The position numbers and the translations under genes were made by a program. A stretch of 51,278 nucleotides of DNA from Paenarthrobacter ureafaciens. GTDB taxonomy: Bacteria > Actinomycetota > Actinomycetes > Actinomycetales > Micrococcaceae. The DNA lies in assembly GCF_004028095.1 (NCBI RefSeq), contig NZ_SBHM01000004.1, forward strand, positions 1 to 51,278, written 5' to 3'. The notes under the pieces were generated by a model. It did not search any database. It saw only the letters and a list, made by a program, of their open reading frames with translations, and was not told the origin of the DNA. Of the stretch, positions 7,840-16,727 are shown in pieces (position 1 is the first letter of the stretch; each line of letters begins with the position of its first letter).

Positions 7840-9030
7840 TTGCATACTTACGCTTCATCAAGCGACCGCTCCATTACTGAAAACAGCGCGGCTGTAAACA
7901 GCGCAGCTCCGCCGGCTCATGGCCCCATCGAATACGGTTTCACTCCCGCCACGGCCGGGCATTTCCGCGACAACCCCGTCCCGGAGAAGGGAGATTGCAC
8001 GCCCGGCCGGATCGTCAGGCTGGACAGGAACCGAGTCCTTGTCGCATCCGGCGAGTGCCTGCTGCACCTGCCGTACCCCTCCCACGGGCCTGCCCCTGCC
8101 ACGGGCGACTGGGTCTGGCTGGGCCGTAACACGGCAGGTGAGCCTGCCGTCGTCGCGATCCTCCCGCGCCTGTCGGCACTTAGCCGTAAACGCGCCTTCG
8201 AGTCCTCCTCCGAGGAGCAGGTCCTCGGGGCAAACATCGACATCGTGGCGGTAGTGGTCCCCATGGACCGTCCACTGACCCACAACCGGCTCGAACGAAC
8301 CCTCGTAGCCGCTTGGGATTCAGGGGCAACGCCGCTGGTGGTCATCACCAAGGCGGACCTTGCCAACATCGCAGACGACGTCGTGGGGGAAGTGCTGCTG
8401 CAGGCAGCCGGCGTGGACGTTGTCACCACCTCGGCGGAACAGGGCGACGGCATCGACGAGCTCCTGAGGCACATCCCGGCGGGGGCGACCCTCGTGATGT
8501 TGGGACCCTCCGGTGCCGGTAAATCCACGCTCATCAACGCGCTCACGGGGAGCCGGCAGCAGGCCACGGGTGCAGTACGCGCCGGCGACGGCAAGGGCAG
8601 GCACACCACGACGTCCCGTGAACTGGTTCCCCTCCCCGGTGGAGCCGTGCTGATGGACACGCCCGGAGTCCGCGGCTTCGGCCTCTTTGATGCTGACGAC
8701 GGCATGGAAGAGATGTTCGGCGATCTGGAAGAGCTTTTTGAACAATGCAGGTTCTCTGATTGCTCCCACCAGGCAGAGCCTGGCTGTGCTGTGCTGGAGG
8801 CCCTGGCCGTCGGTTCCCTGGACCAGCGGAGGTGGGACAGCTACCTGAAACTGCAACGAGAATTGGCCGCACTCAACCGGAAGCACGACGCTGCTGCGCG
8901 CCGTGCCTACCAGCGGGAATGGCACCAGAAAGTGGTGTCGGCCGAACGAGGGCAACGCGCCGCCGAAAGGTACCGCCATGATCGGGCTGAGGAGAGGTCG
9001 GCCAGGAAGGGAAAGCGCCGGAAGCGGTGA
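7840..9030 (+). CDS. rsgA: Ribosome small-subunit biogenesis GTPase RsgA
   Basis: The 396-residue circularly permuted GTPase matures the 30S subunit and releases RbfA. After a non-conserved N-terminal tail comes the OB-fold (GRIVRLDRNRVLVA, GDWVWLG, residues ~55-100). The GTPase domain has its motifs in permuted order: TKADL (G4, ~168), then LGPSGAGKSTLINAL (G1, ~220), GKGRHTTTSREL (G2/switch) and LMDTPGVRGF (G3). The C-terminal zinc knuckle uses QCRFSDCSHQAEPGCAV (~295-315), followed by a basic Arg/Lys tail ending in KGKRRKR. The start is TTG at 7840 with AGAGG 7 nt upstream. The gene is preceded by a short His/Thr-rich ORF that may control it. Confidence 0.92.
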   Translation: MHTYASSSDRSITENSAAVNSAAPPAHGPIEYGFTPATAGHFRDNPVPEKGDCTPGRIVRLDRNRVLVASGECLLHLPYPSHGPAPATGDWVWLGRNTAGEPAVVAILPRLSALSRKRAFESSSEEQVLGANIDIVAVVVPMDRPLTHNRLERTLVAAWDSGATPLVVITKADLANIADDVVGEVLLQAAGVDVVTTSAEQGDGIDELLRHIPAGATLVMLGPSGAGKSTLINALTGSRQQATGAVRAGDGKGRHTTTSRELVPLPGGAVLMDTPGVRGFGLFDADDGMEEMFGDLEELFEQCRFSDCSHQAEPGCAVLEALAVGSLDQRRWDSYLKLQRELAALNRKHDAAARRAYQREWHQKVVSAERGQRAAERYRHDRAEERSARKGKRRKR

Positions 9031-9110
9031 CGATTATTGCCGATTCATTACGGAATACGTGGCGCCGCTGACATCGCAAGGCCCGCTGGCTACTCTGGGG
9101 GAAGATCGGC

Positions 9111-9139
9111 TTTACAGCCAAAGTCAGTGTGCTTATGAT
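9111..9139 (+). promoter_or_regulatory. Promoter of the opuC operon
   Basis: TTTACA (9111-9116) and TATGAT (9134-9139) are separated by exactly 17 bp, a near-consensus vegetative promoter. Transcription would begin near 9146, giving a leader of about 45 nt before opuCA. This is the best-formed -35/-10 pair noticed in the window. Confidence 0.7.
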
Positions 9140-9191
9140 CATTTGGCTCTACCGTCCGAGGATGTCGACTTACAGATAGGTAAGCCCAGGT

Positions 9192-10286
9192 ATGGCTGAA
9201 GCCATGATTGAGTTCCAGAGCGTGACCAAGCGGTACCAGGGGGGACAGCCGGCGGTTGACGATCTGACCATGTCCATCGACAAAGGCGCCATCACAGTCT
9301 TCGTCGGTCCCTCGGGCTGCGGCAAGACCACCTCGCTCCGGATGATCAACCGCATGGTGGAGCCCACTTCAGGCTCCATCACGGTGGACGGCAAAGACGT
9401 TTCCCACGTTCCGGCGGCGCAACTCCGCCGCTCCATGGGCTACGTCATGCAGTCAGCAGGCCTGCTTCCCCACCGATCCGTCCTGGACAACATCGCCACG
9501 GTTCCCCGGCTCAACGGCGTGCCCAAGGCAGCGGCGCGGAAACGCGCCGCTGAACTGCTCGACGTCGTCGGGCTGGCTTCCAGCCTCGGCAAACGGTACC
9601 CGTCACAGTTGTCCGGCGGACAGCAGCAGCGCGTTGGCGTAGCCCGTGCGCTCGCCGCCGATCCACCGGTCCTCCTCATGGACGAACCTTTCAGCGCCGT
9701 GGATCCGGTGGTCCGCGACGAGCTCCAGCAGGAACTGCTGAGACTGCAGCGGGAGTTGGCCAAGACCATCGTGTTCGTCACCCACGACATCGACGAGGCG
9801 ACCGTCCTGGGGGACAAGGTGGCGGTCTTTGCCGTGGGCGGAAAGCTGGCCCAGTACTCGGCACCTGAAGAGATCCTCCGGGCACCTGCCAACGACTTCG
9901 TTGCCTCCTTCGTGGGCAGGGACCGGGGCTTCCGGCACCTCGCCTTCAACGCTGCCGACTCCGTGCAACTGCACCCCGTCACTATGGTGAGTGTCTCCGA
10001 CGGGCACCACGCCGGCCGCGAATCGGGGGAGTGGGCGCTGGTGGTGGATCAGGATTCCCGGCCTCTGGGTTGGTCATCGCCCCGCGACGGCGCCGGCATC
10101 ATTCCCGGGGGTTCGCTGTTCCGCAAGGGGGACACGCTGCGCCGGGCTTTGGATGCGGCACTGTCCTCGCCGTCGGGGTTGGGCGTCGCAGTGGACGACG
10201 ACGGCAGGGTTGCCGGAGTCCTCAAGGCGCCGGAAGTCCTTGCCCTCATCGAGGAAGTCCGCCGCCACCGCGAGGACGCCACCTGA
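9192..10286 (+). CDS. opuCA: Osmoprotectant (glycine betaine/choline) ABC importer, ATP-binding subunit
   Basis: The 364-residue ATPase energises compatible-solute uptake. Walker A is FVGPSGCGKTTSL (~residue 36), the Q-loop region is VMQSAGLLPHRSV, the signature is [15 protein letters not shown] (~138), Walker B is VLLMDEPFSAVDP (~157), and the switch His is FVTHDIDEA. This Q-loop and the DEPFSAVDP form are typical of OpuCA/ProV. Residues ~270-360 form a CBS-like C-terminal module (WALVVDQDSRPLGW, GVAVDDDGRVAGVL), which in OpuA/OpuC senses ionic strength. It overlaps the next gene by 4 bp (ATGA) in a four-gene operon. A second in-frame ATG 4 codons in is an alternative start. Confidence 0.92.
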   Translation: MAEAMIEFQSVTKRYQGGQPAVDDLTMSIDKGAITVFVGPSGCGKTTSLRMINRMVEPTSGSITVDGKDVSHVPAAQLRRSMGYVMQSAGLLPHRSVLDNIATVPRLNGVPKAAARKRAAELLDVVGLASSLGKRYPSQLSGGQQQRVGVARALAADPPVLLMDEPFSAVDPVVRDELQQELLRLQRELAKTIVFVTHDIDEATVLGDKVAVFAVGGKLAQYSAPEEILRAPANDFVASFVGRDRGFRHLAFNAADSVQLHPVTMVSVSDGHHAGRESGEWALVVDQDSRPLGWSSPRDGAGIIPGGSLFRKGDTLRRALDAALSSPSGLGVAVDDDGRVAGVLKAPEVLALIEEVRRHREDAT

Positions 10287-11014
10287 TGGAGTGGTTCATC
10301 GCGAACAGCGCAATGGTGTTCGGCCTCGCGGGACAGCACCTGGTCCTGGCGGTCGTTCCCATGGTCCTTGGACTGTTGATCTCCATCCCACTGGCCCAAT
10401 TGGCCCGCCGCAACCGTACGCTGCGGTCCGTGGTGGCCACAGCCACGTCCCTGCTTTACACCATTCCGTCCTTGGCGCTGTTCATCATCCTGCCAACCAT
10501 CCTCGGCACCCGGATCCTCGATCCCCTCAACGTCGTTGTGGCGTTGACTATCTATGCCGTGGCACTCCTGGTCAGGGCAGCCATGGATGCCTTCGATTCC
10601 GTGGACGACGACCTCCGGAACGCGGCCGTCGCCATGGGTTTCAAGCCTTTGGCCCGTTTCTTCCAGGTGGACCTTCCGTTGTCCCTGCCGGTCCTGTTCG
10701 CCGGCCTTCGCGTCGTTTCGGTCAGCAACATTTCGCTGGTGAGCGTAGCCGCCCTGCTGGGAGTGGGGAACCTGGGAATCCTGTTCACGGACGGCCTCCA
10801 GCGCACCTTCGTGACTGAGGTTGTTGTTGGCATCATCGCCATCCTGGTGCTGGCCTTGGTGATGGACGGAATCCTGGTGGTCCTGGAACGCGTCCTGACG
10901 CCGTGGACCCGGGCATCGGGAACGGGCGGCCGCCCGGCCACCCAGGCGTCAGTCACCGAACCAAAGGCAGGGACCGCCGTCGTCAGCCGTCCGGAACCGG
11001 GGGCGTCGGCATGA
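10286..11014 (+). CDS. opuCB: Osmoprotectant ABC importer, permease subunit 1
   Basis: The 242-residue inner-membrane permease has five to six transmembrane helices (LVLAVVPMVLGLLISIPLAQL, SLLYTIPSLALFIILPTILG, VVALTIYAVALLVRAAMDA, VVVGIIAILVLALVMDGILV). The cytoplasmic coupling loop, DDDLRNAAVAMGFKPLARFFQVDLPLSLPVL, is the EAA-like motif (AAxxxG) that docks on the ATPase. The C-terminus is a non-conserved Ala/Pro/Gly-rich tail. The ATG start at 10286 overlaps the opuCA stop (ATGA), and the TGA at 11012-11014 overlaps the next ATG in the same way, so translation is coupled along the operon. Confidence 0.9.
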   Translation: MEWFIANSAMVFGLAGQHLVLAVVPMVLGLLISIPLAQLARRNRTLRSVVATATSLLYTIPSLALFIILPTILGTRILDPLNVVVALTIYAVALLVRAAMDAFDSVDDDLRNAAVAMGFKPLARFFQVDLPLSLPVLFAGLRVVSVSNISLVSVAALLGVGNLGILFTDGLQRTFVTEVVVGIIAILVLALVMDGILVVLERVLTPWTRASGTGGRPATQASVTEPKAGTAVVSRPEPGASA

Positions 11015-11757
11015 GCAACGTCTTCACCGACACCGTGGCATGGTTGGCCGATCCACTCCATTGGAGCGGCAGCGGCGGTATCCCCGTCCGCCTGGCCGAG
11101 CATCTGCAGTACAGCGGGCTGGTCTTGCTGATTGCAGCTGCCATCTCCATTCCGGTGGGACTCTTCATCGGCCACACCGGACGCGGGCGCGTCGTAGCCG
11201 TAGCCTTGGCAGGCGCCTTGCGGGCCTTGCCCACCCTGGGTCTGCTGGTGCTGTTCGCACTGCTGGCCGGCAGCGGACTGATGCCTCCCGTGTGGGCCCT
11301 GGTGATCCTCACCGTTCCGCCGTTGCTCGCCGGTACGTACGCAGGCATTTCCAGCGTTGACCGTTCAGTAGTGGACGGGGCGCGTGCCATGGGCATGACC
11401 GAACTCCAGATCCTGTTCAAGGTGGAGGTGCCCAACGGGCTGCAGGTGATGTTCGGCGGTATCCGAACAGCTGTGTTGCAGGTGATCGCCACAGTGTCGG
11501 TGGTCGCCTACCTGCCCCTGGGCGGCTTTGGCCGCTACTTGTTCGACGGGCTGGTCCTGCAGGACTTCCCGCGCATGCTTGCCGGTTCCTTCCTCATCGC
11601 GGCCCTCGCGATCGCCGTGGACCTCATCCTCGCCGCCGTTCAACGCCTGGCCCTGTCACCGGGGCTCACCCTCGATTCACGCGGAAGCCACAAGGCAACC
11701 GCCGATTCCACAGCCACAGCTCCCGCAGGGGCTGCCGTTCAAGGAGGTACATCATGA
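11011..11757 (+). CDS. opuCD: Osmoprotectant ABC importer, permease subunit 2
   Basis: This 248-residue second permease of the OpuC-type heterodimer contains helices such as YSGLVLLIAAAISIPVGLFIG, ALPTLGLLVLFALLAGSGLMP and LAGSFLIAALAIAVDLILAAV. The EAA-like loop is SVVDGARAMGMTELQILFKVEVPNGLQ (shown here in part), again with the A-x-G pattern for ATPase contact. It pairs with the upstream permease to form the channel. Start and stop both sit in ATGA overlaps (11011 and 11754). The C-terminal 35 residues are Ala/Thr-rich and probably disordered. Confidence 0.9.
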   Translation: MSNVFTDTVAWLADPLHWSGSGGIPVRLAEHLQYSGLVLLIAAAISIPVGLFIGHTGRGRVVAVALAGALRALPTLGLLVLFALLAGSGLMPPVWALVILTVPPLLAGTYAGISSVDRSVVDGARAMGMTELQILFKVEVPNGLQVMFGGIRTAVLQVIATVSVVAYLPLGGFGRYLFDGLVLQDFPRMLAGSFLIAALAIAVDLILAAVQRLALSPGLTLDSRGSHKATADSTATAPAGAAVQGGTS

Positions 11758-12716
11758 AACACACCAACCCCACGTCCCTTACACGCCGGGGCCTCGGCGG
11801 CCTGGCAGCCGGCCTCGGTGTGGCACTTGCGCTGAGCGCATGCGGTGGCGGCACCCCCTTGGATTCGCCCTCCACCTCGGCAGGTACCGGGTCTGCGGAC
11901 TCCGGGGCTCCTCTGGTAGTGGGCTCGGCCGACTTCCCTGAAAGCCAGGTCATCGGTGAGATCTACGCCGGCGCGCTCAACGCAGCCGGCGTCACAGCCA
12001 GCACCAAGCCCAACATCGGCTCGCGGGAGATCTACTTCAAGGCCGTCCAGGACGGCTCGGTGGACATTGTTCCGGACTATTCCGGCAACCTCCTGTCCTA
12101 CGTGGACACCGAGGCCACCGAAGTTTCGGCCGAAGACGTCTACAAGGCCCTTCCGGGGAAGCTGCCCGAGGGGCTGGCCGTCCTTGAACCGGCGAAGGCC
12201 GAGTCCAAGGACGCAATGGTGGTCACCAAGGCTACGGCAGAAAAGTACCAGTTGAAGTCCATCGAGGACCTCGCCAAGGTGTGCAAGGACTTCACCATGG
12301 CAGCGCCGGCCACTTTCGAGACACGCGCTTACGGCTTCCCCGGTTTGAAGAAGAACTACAACTGCGAACTGAAGGGCCTGCAGCCCTTCAACGACGGCGG
12401 CGGCAACCTGACGCTCCAGGCACTCCTGGAAGACAAGGTGCAGGTGGCCGACATCTACACCACCACCCCGTCCATCGCCGACAACGACCTCGTGGTCCTC
12501 GAAGATCCGAAGAACAACTTCAAGGCCCAGCAGGTCCTCCCGCTCTACAACAAGTCCAAGATGACGGACAAGGCGAAGGAAGCGCTCAACAACGTTTCCA
12601 AGATCCTCACCACCGAGGACCTGATCAACCTGAACCGCTCCGTCAGCGGTGACCAGAAGCAGAGCGCCAAGGATGCTGCCGCCGCATGGCTGAAGGACAA
12701 GGGCATCGTCAAGTAG
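11754..12716 (+). CDS. opuCC: Osmoprotectant ABC importer, substrate-binding lipoprotein
   Basis: The 320-residue lipoprotein starts with a Tat-like RRGLGGLAAGLGVALALSAC signal ending in the lipobox LSAC (Cys ~30), so it is anchored to the outer face of the membrane. The mature part is an OpuAC-type binding protein: VVGSADFPESQVIGEIYAGAL, NIGSREIYFKAVQDGSVDIVP, DYSGNLLSYVD, and GGGNLTLQALLEDKVQVADIYTTTPSI in the second lobe. These correspond to the aromatic/acidic pocket that recognises quaternary ammonium groups. It is last in the operon, overlaps the upstream permease by 4 bp and is followed by a strong terminator. Choline, carnitine or glycine betaine cannot be told apart from the sequence alone. 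Confidence 0.9.
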   Translation: MKHTNPTSLTRRGLGGLAAGLGVALALSACGGGTPLDSPSTSAGTGSADSGAPLVVGSADFPESQVIGEIYAGALNAAGVTASTKPNIGSREIYFKAVQDGSVDIVPDYSGNLLSYVDTEATEVSAEDVYKALPGKLPEGLAVLEPAKAESKDAMVVTKATAEKYQLKSIEDLAKVCKDFTMAAPATFETRAYGFPGLKKNYNCELKGLQPFNDGGGNLTLQALLEDKVQVADIYTTTPSIADNDLVVLEDPKNNFKAQQVLPLYNKSKMTDKAKEALNNVSKILTTEDLINLNRSVSGDQKQSAKDAAAAWLKDKGIVK

Positions 12717-12737
12717 CACTTGGGTGAAACCGCGTAC

Positions 12738-12777
12738 GACGGCGGTGACGGACCCGCGGGGGTCTGTCACCGCCGTC
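12738..12777 (+). terminator. Terminator of the opuC operon
   Basis: An 18-bp stem (12738-12755 with 12760-12777, one G-U pair) encloses the 4-nt loop GCGG. It begins 21 nt after the opuCC stop. Only a short T-containing tail follows, as is common in actinobacterial terminators. Confidence 0.85.
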
Positions 12778-12836
12778 GGTCTATCTGTGAGTGATGTCTC
12801 AACGGAAGCGCATGACCCCTGTGGCATATTTGAGGG

Positions 12837-14057
12837 ATGGCGAATTTCAAGCAGTCCACCAAGCTTCATAATGTCCTCTACGACATCCGTGGACCGATTC
12901 TTCAGGCCGCCCAGCAAATGGAGGCGGAGGGTCACAGGATCCTCAAACTGAACATCGGAAACCCGGCACCCTTTGGGTTTGAAGCGCCTGACGCCATCTT
13001 GGTGGACATGATCCGCCACCTTCCCAATGCCCAGGGCTACAGTGACTCCCGCGGTATCTTCTCCGCCCGTACGGCCGTGTCGCAGTACTACCAGACGCGC
13101 GGCATCCAGAACATCCATGTGGATGATATCTACCTGGGCAACGGGGTCAGCGAACTCATCACCATGTCCCTCATGGCGTTGCTCGAGGACGGGGACGAAG
13201 TCCTCATCCCCACCCCGGATTACCCCTTGTGGACGGCGTCCGTCTCTTTGGCAGGCGGCCGTCCCGTCCACTACCTGACCGACGAAGAATCGGGATGGCA
13301 GCCGGATCTTGATGACATGGAATCGAAGATCACGCCACGCACCAAGGGCATCGTCGTCATCAATCCCAACAACCCCACGGGAGCGGTCTACCCCGAAGAG
13401 ACCTTGAAGAAGATTGTCGCCCTGGCCGAAAAGCACGGGCTGGTGATTTTCGCCGACGAGATCTACGAGAAGATCCTGTACGAAGACGCCGTCCACGTGA
13501 ACCTGGCGGGCCTGACCGGCGATGACGTGCTGTGCCTGACGTTCAGCGGACTGTCCAAGGCGTACCGCGTTTGTGGCTACCGGGCCGGCTGGATGGCCAT
13601 CTCCGGCCCCAAGAAGGACGCCGCGGACTACCTTGAAGGCATCAACCTCCTGGCGAACATGCGCCTATGCGCGAACGTTCCGGCCCAGCACGCCATCCAA
13701 ACGGCGCTGGGTGGTTACCAGAGCATCAACGACCTCATCCTCCCCGGCGGCAGGCTCCTTGAGCAGCGCAACAAAGCCCACGACCTCTTGAACGCCATTC
13801 CGGGTGTGAGCACGCAGCAAGCCAGGGGAGCCCTCTACCTGTTCCCCAAGCTGGACCCGGAGGTTTACCACATCCGGGACGACGAGAAGTTTGTCCTGGA
13901 TCTCTTGAGGGAACAGAAGATCCTTGTCTCGCACGGCAGGGCGTTCAACTGGGTGCGCCCTGACCACTTCCGCATGGTGACGCTGCCCAACGTCAAGGAC
14001 ATCGAGGAAGCAATCGGCCGCATGGCGGACTTCCTGTCGAGGTATCCGGGCAACTAG
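12837..14057 (+). CDS. alaT: AlaT-like PLP-dependent aminotransferase (class I/II)
   Basis: The 406-residue fold-type I aminotransferase interconverts alanine/pyruvate and glutamate/2-oxoglutarate in its family. Seen motifs: LKLNIGNPAPFGFEAP (~35-50), YSDSRGIFSARTAVSQYY, GNGVSELITMSLMALL, PTPDYPLWTASVSLAGG, INPNNPTGAVYP (~176), FADEIYEKILY (Asp/Tyr cofactor contacts), FSGLSKAYRVCGYRAGW with the PLP lysine (~240), and the carboxylate-binding Arg in FRMVTLPN near the end. Length and motifs match AlaT/AlaA of actinobacteria. The ATG lies 6 nt after CATATT (12825-12830) without a Shine-Dalgarno, suggesting a leaderless mRNA. It is 49 bp upstream of the ppk2 gene. Confidence 0.88.
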   Translation: MANFKQSTKLHNVLYDIRGPILQAAQQMEAEGHRILKLNIGNPAPFGFEAPDAILVDMIRHLPNAQGYSDSRGIFSARTAVSQYYQTRGIQNIHVDDIYLGNGVSELITMSLMALLEDGDEVLIPTPDYPLWTASVSLAGGRPVHYLTDEESGWQPDLDDMESKITPRTKGIVVINPNNPTGAVYPEETLKKIVALAEKHGLVIFADEIYEKILYEDAVHVNLAGLTGDDVLCLTFSGLSKAYRVCGYRAGWMAISGPKKDAADYLEGINLLANMRLCANVPAQHAIQTALGGYQSINDLILPGGRLLEQRNKAHDLLNAIPGVSTQQARGALYLFPKLDPEVYHIRDDEKFVLDLLREQKILVSHGRAFNWVRPDHFRMVTLPNVKDIEEAIGRMADFLSRYPGN

Positions 14058-14106
14058 CCTGAATCCCAGGGCGCCACGGGGGCGTCGTCCGGCAGAAAGG
14101 CTAGCC

Positions 14107-14958
14107 ATGGTTGCAGTTGAGTTCGCCAAGAGTCCCGCAGAAACGTTGAAGGTCGGTTCGGGGTTTACGCTCGCAAGCGTGGATCCCGAATCGACGCCCG
14201 GCTACACAGGCAACAAGGTTGACGGGAAGGCTTTGCTGGGTGCGCAGGACGACAGGCTGGCTGAGCTTCAGGAACAGCTGTTTGCCGAAGGTAAGTTCGG
14301 CAGCGACAAACGCCTGCTGTTGATCCTTCAAGCCATGGATACCGCAGGTAAGGGCGGGATCGTCAGCCACGTCGTCGGCGCCATGGATCCCCAAGGCGTC
14401 CACCTCACGGCGTTCAAAGCGCCCACGGATGAGGAAAAAGCCCACGATTTCCTGTGGCGGATCGAGAAGCAGGTTCCGGCCGCGGGCATGGTGGGCGTCT
14501 TCGACCGCTCCCAGTATGAGGACGTCCTCATCCACCGCGTCCATGCTTGGGCCGACGCCAAGGAGCTGGAGCGGCGGTACGCAGCCATCAACGATTTCGA
14601 AGCCAGGCTTACCGAACAAGGCACCACGATCGTCAAGGTCATGCTCAACATCAGTAAGGACGAACAGAAGGAGCGTTTGATCGCCCGCTTGGACGATCCC
14701 AGCAAGCACTGGAAGTACAGCCGTGGCGACCTCACCGAGCGGGCCCATTGGGATGACTACATGAAGGCGTACGAGGCTGCCTTTGCGGAAACCTCTACGG
14801 ACACAGCTCCGTGGCACGTAGTTCCTGCCAACAAGAAGTGGTACGCACGGATCGCTGTCCAGGAGTTGCTGTTGGAGGCACTGCGGGGGATGTCGTTGGA
14901 TTGGCCCAAGGCAGAATTCGACGTTGCCGCAGAGCGAGCGCTCGTGGCGGAATCCTAA
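14107..14958 (+). CDS. ppk2: Polyphosphate kinase 2 family (polyphosphate:nucleotide phosphotransferase)
   Basis: The 283-residue PPK2 transfers phosphate between polyphosphate and nucleotides. Walker A is ILQAMDTAGKGGIVSHVVGAM (~78-95), the lid and Walker B region is MVGVFDRSQYEDVLIHRVH (~130-148), and the basic segments SKHWKYSRGDLTERAHWDDY (~200) and WHVVPANKKWYARIAVQEL bind polyphosphate and nucleotide. This pattern resembles class III PPK2 enzymes, which phosphorylate both AMP and ADP; the class assignment comes from overall resemblance. The ATG has AAAGG about 6 nt upstream (GAAAGGCTAGCC before ATG). The gene converges with xseB, 10 bp away. Confidence 0.88.
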   Translation: MVAVEFAKSPAETLKVGSGFTLASVDPESTPGYTGNKVDGKALLGAQDDRLAELQEQLFAEGKFGSDKRLLLILQAMDTAGKGGIVSHVVGAMDPQGVHLTAFKAPTDEEKAHDFLWRIEKQVPAAGMVGVFDRSQYEDVLIHRVHAWADAKELERRYAAINDFEARLTEQGTTIVKVMLNISKDEQKERLIARLDDPSKHWKYSRGDLTERAHWDDYMKAYEAAFAETSTDTAPWHVVPANKKWYARIAVQELLLEALRGMSLDWPKAEFDVAAERALVAES

Positions 14959-14968
14959 GCTTTGCGGG

Positions 14969-15202
14969 TTACTCCGGGGCGTTGCCCGGTTCACGGGCAG
15001 CCGCCAAGCGCTTCCGTGCTCCTTCGAGCCACTCCTCGCAGCGCTTGGCCAGGGCCTCTCCGCGCTCCCACAACGCCAGGGACTCCTCGAGGCTTGCTCC
15101 GCCTGCCTCGAGCCGCCCAACGACGGCCACCAGTTGTTCCCGTGCCTCTTCGTAGCTCAGCCCGTCCAAGGCATCAGGTGTTTGGCTGCTGTTCTCGGTC
15201 AT
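14969..15202 (-). CDS. xseB: Exodeoxyribonuclease VII small subunit
   Basis: This 77-residue coiled-coil-forming subunit has the family signature [21 protein letters not shown] then [23 protein letters not shown]. Several copies surround the XseA catalytic subunit in the enzyme that degrades single-stranded DNA to acid-soluble oligonucleotides. AAGAGGA lies 6 nt before the ATG. It follows xseA by 87 bp on the same strand. Confidence 0.93.
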   Translation of the reverse strand: MTENSSQTPDALDGLSYEEAREQLVAVVGRLEAGGASLEESLALWERGEALAKRCEEWLEGARKRLAAAREPGNAPE

Positions 15203-15289
15203 TGAAATCCTCTTGTTTAGTGCTGCTGCCAGCGGGTGAGTGGGCGTGCCCGGCGGCTTTTTCGTGTGCCTGATGCGCCCGGCGTTCGG

Positions 15290-16567
15290 CTATCGTTCGG
15301 CGATTTCGGCCTGGCCGGCGGACGTGGCACGGAACCTGCCGTCTGCTACCCGGATCGAGAGGGGCGTGTCCTCGGGTACCTGTTCCGGGCTGGTGACCAC
15401 GGTGTGCCCTGCCTGATCCTCACCGATGATCTGCACTACGGCATAACCCCGGTCAAGGGTCTTTTGCGGAGACAGTGCACGCACCTGGGCGCGCAGGTGG
15501 TGCACCTGGTCAAGGGCACGCACTACCGCCGAGTTCACGGCAGTGTGGGACCTCTGCCTAAGTCGCGCAACCTCGTCGGCGCGGACATCCACCAGCGTAT
15601 CCGGGGCTGCCAGGACCGGACGCGACCTTAGCGCGTGCAGCCTGTCGGTTTCCCGATCCACCATCCTTCCGATGCTGCGCCTCAGGTGGTCGCGTGCCTG
15701 CCGCACGGCCGCGAGTTCCTCTGAAACGTCCGGCACAATCCGCTTTGCCGCGTCGGTTGGCGTCGACGCCCGGAGGTCGGCAACGTCATCAAGGATCGGA
15801 CGGTCGGCCTCGTGGCCAATGGCGCTTACCACCGGCGTGGTTGCTGCGGCCACGGCCCGGATGAGGTCCTCGTTGCTGAATGGCAGGAGGTCTTCCAGTG
15901 CTCCGCCGCCCCTGGCCATGACGATGACATCGACGTGCGGGTCCGCATCCAGTTTCCGGAGCGCCCCGATGATCTGCGATACGGCGGTGTTGCCTTGGAC
16001 CGCGACTTCGCGGACATCGAACTCCACGGCGGGCCAGCGAAGCGCAGCGTTCCGCAGGACGTCTTTCTTGGCGTCCGAATCCCGGCCTGTGATGAGGCCG
16101 ATCCGGTGGGGGAGGAGCGGTAGCTTGCGTTTCCGGGATTCAGCGAAGAGGCCCTCGGCAGCCAGCGCCTGGCGTAGCCGTTCGATCCTGGCGAGAAGAT
16201 CGCCCAGGCCCACCGGCCGGATGTCCTTGACGGACATGTTGAGCCGTCCGGTCTTGACCCAGAAGTCTGCCTTCACCAAGGCCACCACGCGGGAGCCCCG
16301 TTCCAAGGGAGTCCGCTGGCGGTCCAGGACTGTGGACCACACGGAGGCGGGCAGGGAGATTTCGTCGTCGATGTCCCGCAAGGTGAGGAAGGCGTTGCCT
16401 CCGCGGCGGTTCATTTCAATAACCTGGCCCTCGATCCAGGCTGCAGGTGCGCGCTCAATGTGGGCTTTGAGCTTGCGGGACAACAGTTGGAGCGGCCACG
16501 GATTGTCCGGGCTGGTCTCCGCAGCAGTACCGGGCAGGGTCGATTCGGGTCTGGCTTCAGCTGACAT
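15290..16567 (-). CDS. xseA: Exodeoxyribonuclease VII large subunit
   Basis: The 425-residue catalytic subunit has an N-terminal OB-fold for ssDNA binding (WIEGQVIEMNRRGGNAFLTLRD, in the first ~100 residues; quoted across two strands). The XseA nuclease domain follows, with HRIGLITGRDSDAKKDVLRN (~160), VMARGGGALEDLLPFSNEDL (~240), TPVVSAIGHEADRPILDDVADLRASTPTDAA (part of the active site) and a long helical arm (~300-380). The C-terminus has SPQKTLDRGYAVV. Together with XseB it acts in mismatch repair and in trimming damaged ends. Length is typical. Confidence 0.93.
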   Translation of the reverse strand: MSAEARPESTLPGTAAETSPDNPWPLQLLSRKLKAHIERAPAAWIEGQVIEMNRRGGNAFLTLRDIDDEISLPASVWSTVLDRQRTPLERGSRVVALVKADFWVKTGRLNMSVKDIRPVGLGDLLARIERLRQALAAEGLFAESRKRKLPLLPHRIGLITGRDSDAKKDVLRNAALRWPAVEFDVREVAVQGNTAVSQIIGALRKLDADPHVDVIVMARGGGALEDLLPFSNEDLIRAVAAATTPVVSAIGHEADRPILDDVADLRASTPTDAAKRIVPDVSEELAAVRQARDHLRRSIGRMVDRETDRLHALRSRPVLAAPDTLVDVRADEVARLRQRSHTAVNSAVVRALDQVHHLRAQVRALSPQKTLDRGYAVVQIIGEDQAGHTVVTSPEQVPEDTPLSIRVADGRFRATSAGQAEIAER

Positions 16568-16727
16568 CAGTGATCCGTGCGTTGTCCTGCATGTGTTTGT
16601 CCTCGCTAGCGCTGCTGTTGCCGTTGCCGGCGCCTTCCAACTCTATCCATAGCCTCAACCCCGGGTCCGACATTTTTCCCCGTATGTGGACAGCCTAGGA
16701 TGGTGGCACTGCCCCCGAACCTCAAGG
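16568..16727. promoter_or_regulatory. Divergent promoter region of xseA and a membrane-protein gene
   Basis: The 160 bp between the divergent starts hold TAGGAT (16696-16701) on the plus strand, placing a start site near 16708, about 20 nt before the ATG at 16728. On the minus strand an AT-richer patch around 16640-16652 could serve xseA. Nothing else was recognised. Confidence 0.4.

Noticed and set aside
11739..13496. A 585-codon open frame on the minus strand
   Set aside because: It is antisense to the opuC lipoprotein and the aminotransferase genes, which have clear motifs, and crosses the terminator between them. Its composition (Asp/Val/Gly-rich) is typical of a GC-driven shadow frame.
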